From: Janthinobacterium agaricidamnosum
GTDB lineage: Bacteria; Pseudomonadota; Gammaproteobacteria; Burkholderiales; Burkholderiaceae_D
Assembly (NCBI RefSeq): GCF_003667705.1
Contig: NZ_CP033019.1
Location: 992,001 to 1,056,000 of the forward strand
Reading direction: 5' to 3'
Length of the DNA stretch: 64,000 nucleotides
Shown: piece by piece, positions 34,565-42,196 of the stretch
Numbering within the stretch: the first letter of the stretch is position 1
How the letters are laid out: every line of letters starts with the position of its first letter
The notes under the pieces: generated by a model
The model's database searches: none
Told to the model about the DNA's origin: nothing
What the model saw: the letters and a program-made list of their open reading frames with translations, nothing else
Program-made: the position numbers and the translations under genes

Positions 34565-34638
34565 GCGCGTGCGCCAGCCTGGTCCATGTACAATCGGCAA
34601 CATCCGGATCGACGTATCCGCCCCTTGATTGCGGAGTC
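34565..34638. repeat. right copy of 74-bp direct repeat flanking module B
   Basis: Matches 33468-33541 with about eight mismatches, offset 1097 bp. It sits just upstream of the membrane protein gene, so it probably carries that gene's original leader. Confidence 0.75.
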
Positions 34639-34647
34639 TGCCCGAAG

Positions 34648-35507
34648 GTGACAAAAACATTGCAAACCTGGCTGCTGGCCTGGCGGGAAGCCTTCACGTG
34701 CGTGGGGCTGGGGCTGCGCGATGCCCGTCATGCGGGACTGTGGTGGCGTTCCGCGCTGTGGTGCATGGCGGTCGTGGCGTTGTGGCTGGGACTGTATAGC
34801 TGCTTCGGCCGTTTTTTTGTCGAGCTCAGCGCCATGCTGGCGCTGGTGTCCGTTACCGGCTTGCTGGGCCTGGGCGTGATGGATGGCGTCGGGACACTGG
34901 CCAACGGGCCTGCCACCGTCACGCAGATGGGCAATATCGCCGGCGGCCTGGGCAGCGCCGCCAAAGCCTTGCTGTCGATCGGCCAGATCGCCCTGGCGCT
35001 GCTGGCGCTGGCTGCATTTTTCTATGTGATGGTCTTTGTCGTCGGCGCCATCGGCACGGTGCGCGTGCCGCTGCGCTGGTTGTTGCTGGAGCGCGCCAAG
35101 GCCGTTGTGGCGCGCCGCTATGCCACGTGGCAGGCGCCGGCCGGCCTGGTGCATGCGCCGCGCCCCCCGCCTGACGGCGGCGCCTGTTGCTGCTGCTCTC
35201 CCTGCTGATCCCTGTGTGGGCCATGTGCGTGCTGATCGCGTACTTGCTGGCCTGGAACGTCCAGATGATCTACGGAGCGGCGGCCGCAGAGGTACTTGGC
35301 GCGGAACAGCAAGCGGCATTGCGCCGCGAACAGCGTCCGGCGATTGTTGCCCTGGGCCTGCTGTTATGCTTGCTGATGCTCGTGCCGGTTCTCAATTTAT
35401 TGGTGCCAGCCTTGCTGTGCACCAGCGTGTGCCACTTGCAGCGCCGCGGCTGGCGCGCAAGGGACACATCAATCAACGTGGACTTAACAAGGAGTGAACA
35501 TGCGTGA
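34648..35507 (+). pseudogene. multi-pass membrane protein, EI24-like, frameshifted
   Basis: A GTG start opens a frame with three hydrophobic segments (WCMAVVALWLGLYSCF, MLALVSVTGLLGLG, IALALLALAAFFYVMVF). After a Pro/Gly-rich stretch the frame must shift by one base (near 35172-35190) to continue with LIPVWAMCVLIAYLLAWN and RPAIVALGLLLCLLMLVPVLNLLVP, where an ARAP/NLL-type ending is typical of EI24/CysZ-like proteins. Either a real pseudogene or a one-base sequence error in GGCGGCGCC. Confidence 0.6.
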
Positions 35508-35952
35508 ACACGCAAGTCGCGGCACCCTCGAGCGCGCCATAGAAATTGCCGCCGCCACCCATGCCGGCCAGACGGACAAGGGCGGCGCGCCGTACATTTT
35601 GCACCCCTTGCGCGTGATGCTGCGCGTCGCCCCCGGCGCCCAGCAGATCGTCGCCGTGCTGCATGACGTGGTGGAAGACAGCGACGGCAAAGTCACCTTC
35701 GACGATCTGGCGCGCGAAGGATTTTCCCGGGACGTCATTGACGGCGTGCGCGCCGTGACCAAGATCGAGGGCGAGTTGTATGAAGATTTCATCGCCCGCG
35801 CGGCCCTGGACCCGGTCGGCAAGGCCGTCAAGCTGGCGGATCTGGCTGAGAATAGCGATCTGTCGCGGATAGGGGAGCCGACGCAGAAGGATCTGGAGAG
35901 GATAGAGAAATATCGGAGGGCGATCGGGTATTTACGGGGGGACGTTTTTTAG
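35500..35952 (+). CDS. HD-domain phosphohydrolase, small alarmone hydrolase-like
   Basis: 150 aa built like the RelA/SpoT hydrolase domain and MESH1: ATHAGQTDKGGAPYILHPLRV (His21, His35), the HD pair in VLHDVVEDS (His55, Asp56), and late KLADLAENSD with the distal metal-binding Asp. Such stand-alone proteins remove the 3'-pyrophosphate of (p)ppGpp or act on related nucleotides. AAGGAG lies 5 nt before the ATG. It overlaps the membrane gene's tail by 8 bp. Confidence 0.82.
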   Translation: MREHASRGTLERAIEIAAATHAGQTDKGGAPYILHPLRVMLRVAPGAQQIVAVLHDVVEDSDGKVTFDDLAREGFSRDVIDGVRAVTKIEGELYEDFIARAALDPVGKAVKLADLAENSDLSRIGEPTQKDLERIEKYRRAIGYLRGDVF

Positions 35953-36235
35953 TTTCAAGGTGGCGCGGCGCACCTTTGCGCAGCATCAATATCTTGGCTT
36001 CAAGTAGCGGGAACACCCGAAAATGATGCCATCAGTGTATGGATGTTTGATTCTACGCAATGCCCAGAAAATGCATAACGGCAAAAATCGTCGCGTGCGC
36101 ATGTTTTTTTGCGAGCGAAGGTGCGAGCTCTGCCAACTACATCGGCGCGTGACATGCTCCGTGAGATGTACGGGAGCATCACCTGGCGCCATTTGCGTTG
36201 AGCTGAGCGCTGAGGTTTTACATTCAGGAGTGCGC

Positions 36236-36697
36236 ATGCTGGAATTGCAGCCCATGGATAGACGCGGCTACTTTAATCTTCCGCAAAGGCCGGAAGGCGC
36301 GGGTTACTACACCTATGGAACACCGCCCAATGGTGCCGGCCAGTATGCTCATCCCAAGTTGCTTTCGCTGCTATTCTTGGTTGAACATCAATGGCAAGGC
36401 ATCGATAGCCGGAAAATTGGTTTTGGGAATATCAGCCTGGCTGATGGAACTCCCTACAGTGAACATAAAGGTCATCGAAGCGGAAAAGACGTCGACGTCC
36501 GATTGCTTCGCAAAGACAAAATGGAGAGCGCTGTAACAAGGTTTGACACGCACTACGACCGCGATGCAACGGCACAGCTGATCCGCATATTTTTTGAATT
36601 CAGCTTTGTCCAGGTTATCTTTTTTAATGACCCCACCATCCCCCGGATAAGACCACTGATACGCCACGACGACCATTTTCATGTCACGATCAAGTAG
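36236..36697 (+). CDS. leaderless MepA-like LAS metallopeptidase, putative effector C
   Basis: 153 aa, no signal peptide. It shares MLELQPMDRRGYFNLPQ and GYYTYG with copies A and B; HRSGKDVD supplies the His and Asp seven apart, and HDDHFHV the C-terminal His pair. AGGAG lies 6 nt before the ATG, in the same register as copy A. Longer upstream readings are Cys/Arg-rich and unlikely. Followed by two exported paralogues on the same strand. Predicted murein peptidase toxin; delivery route unknown. Confidence 0.72.
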   Translation: MLELQPMDRRGYFNLPQRPEGAGYYTYGTPPNGAGQYAHPKLLSLLFLVEHQWQGIDSRKIGFGNISLADGTPYSEHKGHRSGKDVDVRLLRKDKMESAVTRFDTHYDRDATAQLIRIFFEFSFVQVIFFNDPTIPRIRPLIRHDDHFHVTIK

Positions 36698-36710
36698 CGG
36701 GGCAGATGAC

Positions 36711-37079
36711 ATGAAACGTCTTCTCGCTGTTTTTCTTCTCTTTGTTTTGGCTACGGCCATGGCCCAATCCGCCCCCCAATGGCTATTTTCTTATCAGCCA
36801 TTCAAAGGCCGCTATGCGATTTATGGCGGAAGCCTGAGCGATCCACAGCCGCCGACCAGGAAAGACAAGCGCATCGCGTTCTGGATCGACGGCAAGGCGG
36901 CGAAACAGCTATTTGATGCGATGGGCCCCGACTTGCGCAACGCGTGCGGCGTGGATGGCGAATATCGCCTGCGCCAGCGGGCGGAAGTGAGCTGCTCCTA
37001 CCATCCCCGTGATGGCCATCACTGCGACTTCGGCTTTGACCTGCTGACCGGGCGCAGCATCGGCGGCTCCATATGCTGA
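36711..37079 (+). CDS. exported Cys-containing protein, putative immunity C1
   Basis: 122 aa with signal peptide (MKRLLAVFLLFVLATAMA-Q). YAIYGGSLSDPQPPTRKDKR, QLFDAMGPDLRNACG, YRLRQRAEVSC and the ending CDFGFDLLTGRSIGGSIC are the family landmarks. Three to four Cys suggest disulfides in the periplasm. It lies 13 bp after effector C and overlaps the next paralogue by 7 bp. Confidence 0.72.
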   Translation: MKRLLAVFLLFVLATAMAQSAPQWLFSYQPFKGRYAIYGGSLSDPQPPTRKDKRIAFWIDGKAAKQLFDAMGPDLRNACGVDGEYRLRQRAEVSCSYHPRDGHHCDFGFDLLTGRSIGGSIC

Positions 37080-37459
37080 GACGCGCCAGCCTGCTATGCG
37101 TTACGCTGCTGTGCCTGCTGTTGGCGAACCAGGCCCGGGCTATATGGGAATTTGCAGAGAGAAATTTTTCAGCTTCGTACGCGATCTACGGTGGATATCT
37201 TGACGATACCGTGGCCCCGGTTGCGGGCGATACCAAAGTCGCGTTTCGCTTGACGGGCACCGCCGCAAAAGACGTGTTCGAAGCCATCGGTCCGGATATG
37301 CGCGATGGCTGCGCCGATCCGCAAATACGCATTCGTAATCGTGACATGCTGCTGTGCCGATATCGATCAAAGGATGGTTATCGCTGTGATTTTGGGTTTG
37401 ATTTGTCGACGGGCTTGAGTATTGGGGGAACGGTGGGTGGGGCGGTGTGCGGGGAGTAG
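37073..37459 (+). CDS. exported Cys-containing protein, putative immunity C2
   Basis: 128 aa with signal peptide (MLRRASLLCVTLLCLLLANQARA-I). More diverged paralogue: YAIYGGYLDDTVAPVAGDTK lacks the PPT of the others, then VFEAIGPDMRDGC, IRIRNRDMLLC and CDFGFDLSTGLSIGG with a short extension. Second immunity-type gene behind a single effector; it may guard against a different effector allele. Confidence 0.7.
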   Translation: MLRRASLLCVTLLCLLLANQARAIWEFAERNFSASYAIYGGYLDDTVAPVAGDTKVAFRLTGTAAKDVFEAIGPDMRDGCADPQIRIRNRDMLLCRYRSKDGYRCDFGFDLSTGLSIGGTVGGAVCGE

Positions 37460-37557
37460 CGAGGGTCAGGCCCGGCATACGCGCACAGCCTGAACAGCTA
37501 AGGTTGTTGTTAGGAAAAACCGCCTGCGGCGCAAAAGCCAGTCAGAAGAATCGGAGA

Positions 37558-37581
37558 GGGTTGCGCTTGCAAGCGCAACCC
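37558..37581. terminator. 24-bp perfect palindrome after the immunity genes
   Basis: GGGTTGCGCTTG and its exact complement CAAGCGCAACCC abut without a loop. In RNA this gives a strong stem. It lies about 100 bp after immunity C2. The sequence after it is not T-rich. The rest of 37460-37680 shows no gene. Confidence 0.5.
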
Positions 37582-37684
37582 GGTTTTGCGGCGCCGAGCT
37601 GTGCTCGCCGAAGGCCCCGCACAACCCCCGCGCCCGTACCGGACGCGGATGCGCTGCCCGCGCTCTGCATGCATGGAATAAATA

Positions 37685-37720
37685 AAAAGGGCCTCCCCGC
37701 CAAAACGGGGAAGCCCTTTT
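37685..37720 (-). terminator. Rho-independent terminator of the truncated tmRNA/tRNA gene
   Basis: AAAAGGGC pairs with GCCCTTTT and CCCCG with CGGGG around a CCAAAA loop. T-runs flank both sides, so it works in both directions. On the minus strand it lies directly after the CCA end of the RNA remnant. Confidence 0.75.
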
Positions 37721-37730
37721 ATTTATTCAG

Positions 37731-37755
37731 TGGTGGAGACGGCGGGAATCGAACC
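37731..37755 (-). other. 3' end of a tmRNA (or tRNA) gene, probable att site remnant
   Basis: On the minus strand this reads GGTTCGATTCCCGCC followed by GTCTCCACCA: T-loop, 3' T-stem strand, acceptor strand and CCA. Upstream the expected T-stem partner is missing, so only the last 25 nt exist. The acceptor strand would pair with GGRGACG, as in betaproteobacterial ssrA. An integrated element that split the gene would lie to the right. Confidence 0.65.
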
Positions 37756-37856
37756 TACCGTAAACTTAGATTTCTTAGGCATCTGGAAGGTTTTGCTGGC
37801 AAAATGCAGACAATCAACCCGCAACGGCAGCTATCGGCCAAAAGCGGACATTGACG

Positions 37857-38213
37857 CTAACGAGACTCTAACTTTGGCTTTGGCTGAGATTTGGGTTTTG
37901 GTAGTGGCAGTTCCGCCGTGGTGCGCTGTGCAAGCTGTACTAGCCATTCTCGTTCATCCCATAGTTCACCGCTGATTAAATAGTACGGCTTGGCCTGCGG
38001 GTAGGGAGGCGCCTCCTGCAGGGTGCCGAGTTTGCTGATCCAAGCCCGGCCAGCCTCCGTTGGCTTGATGAAAAGACGGTCGTCTGCGACGATGGCGAAC
38101 ATCTTGCCATCGCAATACACACCGTACTCGCCAAACATCTTTTTCGCGCTGAGGCTACCCGCGCCCGCCATCTGGTCAAGCAGAAAATCCACCGTACCTT
38201 GTTGTGATGCCAT
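37857..38213 (-). CDS. TfoX/Sxy N-terminal domain protein
   Basis: 118 aa: VDFLLDQMAGAGSLSAKKMFGEYGVYCDGKMFAIV and LFIKPTEAGRAW are the TfoX_N landmarks. A Lys/Pro-rich tail follows. Stand-alone TfoX_N proteins are small and of uncertain function, some linked to competence control. The ATG at MASQQG is chosen because the domain begins there. First gene right of the tmRNA remnant. Confidence 0.85.
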   Translation of the reverse strand: MASQQGTVDFLLDQMAGAGSLSAKKMFGEYGVYCDGKMFAIVADDRLFIKPTEAGRAWISKLGTLQEAPPYPQAKPYYLISGELWDEREWLVQLAQRTTAELPLPKPKSQPKPKLESR

Positions 38214-38296
38214 GTTGTCCTCCGTTTGAAAGAACAGTGTAGCGCACTGGCCAGGAGCGGCCGGCGCGGCTACACTATGGTCATTAATTTTTTTGC

Positions 38297-38545
38297 ATGA
38301 AATATTTTCCCATGACACGCGAGCATATTACTCACCGCGGCATCTGCATCGCCACCCTGGCCGCCGGCCAGTCCGTCGAAACTCATTGCGCACCTGGCCA
38401 CACGGCCATCCGCGAACAGGCCGACGGCTGGTGGCTGTATTTTGTCGATGAAGACGGCAAGGTCGACGGCTACGACAGCCCGTTCGCCAGCCACGCCGAA
38501 GCGCTTTGGGCGGCCAAGGCCGCAGCCGAGTTCAGCACGCAATGA
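38297..38545 (+). CDS. small hypothetical protein before mepB-like gene
   Basis: 82 aa, soluble. THRGICIATLAAGQSVETHCAPGH and WWLYFVDEDGKVDGYDSPF look like a beta-rich module. The start could also be the Met five codons on. Its stop overlaps the next ATG by 4 bp, so the two are coupled. No family recognised. Confidence 0.6.
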   Translation: MKYFPMTREHITHRGICIATLAAGQSVETHCAPGHTAIREQADGWWLYFVDEDGKVDGYDSPFASHAEALWAAKAAAEFSTQ

Positions 38546-39003
38546 AGGTCAGCCCCTGGGCCTTCCTGGGCTTGCCGAAAGCGCCCGTGCCGGAAGCTGA
38601 AAGTGCGGAGTACGGTGCCTGCCGCGCCGAACTGGAGGGCAAGCGCCTAGTCTTGCGCGTAGCGAAAACCACGCCGACGAAAACCGGCCAGTTCGTCACC
38701 GTCTGGAAGCGCCCCCATCCCGACGCCGAGATCGCTCCGCTGGACGAAGCGGACCCCGTTGATGTCGTCATCATCGCCGTCAGCAACGGCGCGCGGCACG
38801 GCTTTTTTATCTTTTCTCGCGCCGTGCTAATCGAGCACGGCGTGATGTCGCGCACCGGCCAGGGCGGCAAGCGCGCGCTGCGCGTGTATCCACCCTGGTG
38901 CGCGCCAGAATCGGTGCAGGCGCAGCGCACGCAGCGCTGGCAGGCAGTATGGTTTGTGGACGTTGGTGATCAGCTAAGCCTCATTCGTATCCTCGAAACT
39001 TAA
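38542..39003 (+). CDS. MepB-family protein
   Basis: 153 aa matching the MepB family: YGACRAELEGKRLVLRVAKTTPTKTGQFVTVWKR, IIAVSNGARHGFFIFSRAVLIEHGV and GKRALRVYPPW. MepB proteins are small and of uncertain biochemistry, named from a staphylococcal drug-resistance operon. ATGA overlap with the preceding small gene suggests a two-gene unit. Confidence 0.82.
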   Translation: MKVSPWAFLGLPKAPVPEAESAEYGACRAELEGKRLVLRVAKTTPTKTGQFVTVWKRPHPDAEIAPLDEADPVDVVIIAVSNGARHGFFIFSRAVLIEHGVMSRTGQGGKRALRVYPPWCAPESVQAQRTQRWQAVWFVDVGDQLSLIRILET

Positions 39004-39032
39004 TGCCGTACGCGAAGTTTCCTAGCAGTTGT

Positions 39033-40592
39033 TCAGCGAGTAGTTTTATGCCCAGCTCCAAACATCGCATCAAGGGAGGCATGCTTGTACTGACTTAACG
39101 TGGACATGTTTGCTTCTGTCAATGTAATTTGCACCTTCAAGAAGTCTGCCTTTGGAAATAGGTAGTATGAATCTGCCTTCTGGTTTTGAAGATCAAGAAG
39201 TACTGCGAGCACGAAGTCACACCTTGACTCTTCATCCATGCGCACGCGCCAGCGGGGGAGGGCCGTTTTCTCATAAAGACAACGCGCGATAGCTATTTTT
39301 AGTAATGTTTCCCCATTCAGCAAAAAGGTATTTCGGGACGGGCCTTTCTCCAAACCGACGCCCGCACCGATTATCAATGCCTTGATTTGCTCATGCGTAG
39401 CTGCCCGAACATTGCTGATAACCGCGCGCGTGGCTATAAACTTGCAAATGTTGGTCGGGGGAAGCCCTGCGAGGGCGTAGGCCTCTAACATGGTGCCAAA
39501 GTAGTAAGCGAACATCTGCGCGCCGGGAAGTGTATCGTCCTGATCTATTAGCGTGGTTGTCACCTTCCCATGTTTTTCATGTAACTTGCGCAGCATTGCC
39601 AAGAGTTCTTCTTTTGGAATCGGAGCGAGGCGATGTTTGCGCTCTTGCTGCGCTTTACGAAAAAGGGCCACCGGGATAAGGGGAGGGAAGGCACCGATCC
39701 TTTGTATCCACATGGATGCAGGATTCTCGACGTGATACTTTCGGAGCTTGAAAGAGGCTCTGTTGTAGATGATGTTGCCGATGTACTTTTCGTTTGTAAG
39801 CACATCACGAACGCAGTCACGAGTCCAAGCGCGGCCGCATTCGCGAGGTGCCTCCATTGCATTTAACAAGAAAGCAATTTCGCTTTCACTTAGCCTTTCC
39901 AGTACGTACCAGTCGTACACTCCTCGAAGAATCTCAAGCTCCTCATTTGGTCCAGGAACTAGTATTACGCGGTCTGTAGGATGGCTCTTCCTTTCTCCGT
40001 ATTCCAGTGCCGGCTTGGCCTTGCCACTTACACTGATAGGTATTCGGCGCAATCCAAATCCCGCTCTGCCACCTTGCTTAAATCCCATTTCTACAAAACG
40101 GCACTGAGCTGCAAACACCTTGGTTGAAAGTTCTCTGCTGTACTCGGCGGCCATGGCGCGCTTTACGCTCTTAATTATGGACGAGACCGAAGATCCATTG
40201 TTCTCGAAGTCTTCTGCACAATAGACAATGGCGACTCCTGCGCGGCGGCATATGTATTCGTAGTAGGCGCTTTCGTCCAAGTCCTGGAACCTTCCCCAGC
40301 GGCTTATATCATAGGCAAGTATCGACTGAAATGGTGCTACGCCACTTTGCACGTCTTCTATCAGGCTTCGTAAGCCTGGGCGAGAGGAAAAATCGAGCCC
40401 GCTCCTACCCTCGTCGGTGTATGTTTTGATAATGTCTATGCCATGGCGTTCTGCGTACTCCGAAATGCAATGAAGCTGATGTGAAACAGAATGATTTTGA
40501 TTGTCTGTAGACATCCGGACGTATACCGCAGCTGTCGGCTTTGCAATTTTTTCCTTCGCCTTTGGAACGTGTATGGCTGCTTTGCGTCGCAT
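39033..40592 (-). CDS. large serine recombinase
   Basis: 519 aa. The catalytic domain has AVYVRMSTDNQNHSVSHQ (Ser28), YTDEGRSGLDFSSRPG and ILAYDISRWGRF. A recombinase domain follows (GGRAGFGLRRI, then TRDCVRDVLTNEKYIGNIIYN). Long C-terminal region without the usual zinc ribbon Cys set. The ATG has AGGG 6 nt upstream, preferred over an upstream TTG. Base composition is lower in GC than the neighbours. It is probably the integrase of a small or decayed element; no partner genes or attachment repeats were recognised. Confidence 0.88.
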   Translation of the reverse strand: MRRKAAIHVPKAKEKIAKPTAAVYVRMSTDNQNHSVSHQLHCISEYAERHGIDIIKTYTDEGRSGLDFSSRPGLRSLIEDVQSGVAPFQSILAYDISRWGRFQDLDESAYYEYICRRAGVAIVYCAEDFENNGSSVSSIIKSVKRAMAAEYSRELSTKVFAAQCRFVEMGFKQGGRAGFGLRRIPISVSGKAKPALEYGERKSHPTDRVILVPGPNEELEILRGVYDWYVLERLSESEIAFLLNAMEAPRECGRAWTRDCVRDVLTNEKYIGNIIYNRASFKLRKYHVENPASMWIQRIGAFPPLIPVALFRKAQQERKHRLAPIPKEELLAMLRKLHEKHGKVTTTLIDQDDTLPGAQMFAYYFGTMLEAYALAGLPPTNICKFIATRAVISNVRAATHEQIKALIIGAGVGLEKGPSRNTFLLNGETLLKIAIARCLYEKTALPRWRVRMDEESRCDFVLAVLLDLQNQKADSYYLFPKADFLKVQITLTEANMSTLSQYKHASLDAMFGAGHKTTR

Positions 40593-40701
40593 GCTATTCC
40601 CTATGGACGGTGCCAAGTGCGGCGAGCTTTTTGCACTTGCTTGATGCGGATCAACACCTGGCCCTTCACCTGTCGCATTCTACTGAAACGGGGAGGGTGC
40701 T

Positions 40702-40914
40702 ATGTTTGATAATGCCACTGAAAAAACGTTACGACTGATTGCTGCCGGGGTGTATCTGAAACGAATACATGGCCTGGAGTTCGCGGTTCTTGTGCTGATA
40801 GATGCCGGGCTTTGTGAAGGTATTGCAAGAGCTGCCCTGCAAGAAGACCGGGCTTACTTAGGTAGGGACTTGACGTTGAAAAACTGCCTGAGTGACGGCA
40901 TACATCCAGAATGA
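40702..40914 (+). CDS. small hypothetical protein, 70 aa
   Basis: GGGAGG lies about 4 nt before the ATG. Helical: TEKTLRLIAAGVYLKRIHG, then EFAVLVLIDAGLCEGIARAAL. Divergent from the serine recombinase. An antisense reading of the same DNA exists but has poorer protein character. Not recognised; possibly a regulatory or accessory protein of the same element. Confidence 0.45.
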   Translation: MFDNATEKTLRLIAAGVYLKRIHGLEFAVLVLIDAGLCEGIARAALQEDRAYLGRDLTLKNCLSDGIHPE

Positions 40915-41086
40915 TCTGCATCCTATTGCAGTGTCGCACGATTCGGGTAACCCTTTCCTTTTTCTCTGGCCGGCAGTCCTCGTCGTTAGGTACCCAATTG
41001 CGTGGCCATACAGTTTGGAAAGGAGTAATCTTCTGTGTAGCCATTTTTAATAATTACAAATTGCGTTCGCGCAAAGGATCTTTAAG

Positions 41087-42094
41087 ATGAAAATCGCTGT
41101 ATTCAGCTCCCAACCATATGATCGCCGTTTTCTCAATGAGAAAGCAGATCAACGCGATACTCAAGATGCCGTGGAGATGCGTTTTCACACTGAATCCTTG
41201 TCCCTGCAGTCGGTGGCTCTTGCACAAGGATGCAAGGCAATCTGCGTGTTTGTAAACGATGTGCTTGACGCCGACGTGCTGCATGCTCTTGCTCACATTG
41301 GTGTGCGCGCGATCTTGTTGCGTTGCGCAGGTTTCAATAATCTCGACACGGAAGCCGCAAGGCATTTGGACTTTTTCGTCGCGCGCGTACCCGCATATTC
41401 TCCGGAGGCAGTGGCTGAGCATGCTTTAGCACTCACTCTTACATTGAATCGCCGAACTCACCGCGCATATGCGCGGGTACGCGAAGGCAATTTTGCACTT
41501 GACGGTCTCCTTGGGAGCAATCTGCATGGGAAGACCGTTGGCGTCATCGGTACAGGAAAAATTGGCTTGGCGACAGCCAAGATTTTTAATGGCTTTGGCT
41601 GCCGTTTACTGGGATTTGATCCCTATCCGTCTCCAGAGTTTGAGGCCATTGGTGAGATGGTCGCATTGTCTGACCTTCTTGCCGAATCGGACCTGGTCTC
41701 ACTGCACTGTCCACTCACTCTTGATACCCATCACTTGATAAACGCAGATACGCTGGATCTAATGAAAGAGGGGGCCATGTTGATCAATACGTCGCGTGGC
41801 GCTCTCATCGATACGCAGGCAGTAATCGATGCGCTAAAGTCGCGCCAATTGGGGGCTTTGGCGATTGACGTGTACGAACAAGAAAGCAATCTCTTCTTCG
41901 AAGATCGCTCCGACGACATCATTACGGATGATGTTTTCCAGCGCCTAATGACGTTCCCAAACGTTCTTGTTACCGGACATCAAGGTTTCTTTACTATTGA
42001 AGCCATGCGTGAGATTGCATCGACAACATTTGAAAACTTGTCGGCATATCAGCTTGGTGCCGAATGCTCAAATCTCGTGCCTGGAACATATTAA
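41087..42094 (+). CDS. D-lactate dehydrogenase (2-hydroxyacid dehydrogenase family)
   Basis: 335 aa, close to E. coli LdhA in length and layout: MKIAVFSSQPYDRRFL start, VGVIGTGKIGLATAKIF for NAD, LVSLHCPLTLDTHHLIN, GAMLINTSRGALIDT (catalytic Arg), DVYEQE (Glu) and VTGHQGFFT (His). Reduces pyruvate to D-lactate in the cytosol. The gene is lower in GC than the surroundings and sits at the left edge of the prophage, so it may have been transferred. Confidence 0.9.
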   Translation: MKIAVFSSQPYDRRFLNEKADQRDTQDAVEMRFHTESLSLQSVALAQGCKAICVFVNDVLDADVLHALAHIGVRAILLRCAGFNNLDTEAARHLDFFVARVPAYSPEAVAEHALALTLTLNRRTHRAYARVREGNFALDGLLGSNLHGKTVGVIGTGKIGLATAKIFNGFGCRLLGFDPYPSPEFEAIGEMVALSDLLAESDLVSLHCPLTLDTHHLINADTLDLMKEGAMLINTSRGALIDTQAVIDALKSRQLGALAIDVYEQESNLFFEDRSDDIITDDVFQRLMTFPNVLVTGHQGFFTIEAMREIASTTFENLSAYQLGAECSNLVPGTY

Positions 42095-42196
42095 TGACTG
42101 TTACCTGGTCTGTGTTTTCCGTCCGCTTTGGGGCGTTTCCCGCCCCTCAGTCAGGATAGGCAATGTTGAATGACAGGCAGCCGATAGTCTTAATCC

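Noticed and set aside
40700..41044. 114-residue minus-strand frame opposite the 70-aa gene
   Set aside because: Poor protein character and no good ribosome-binding site; the plus-strand frame has GGGAGG, though neither is certain.
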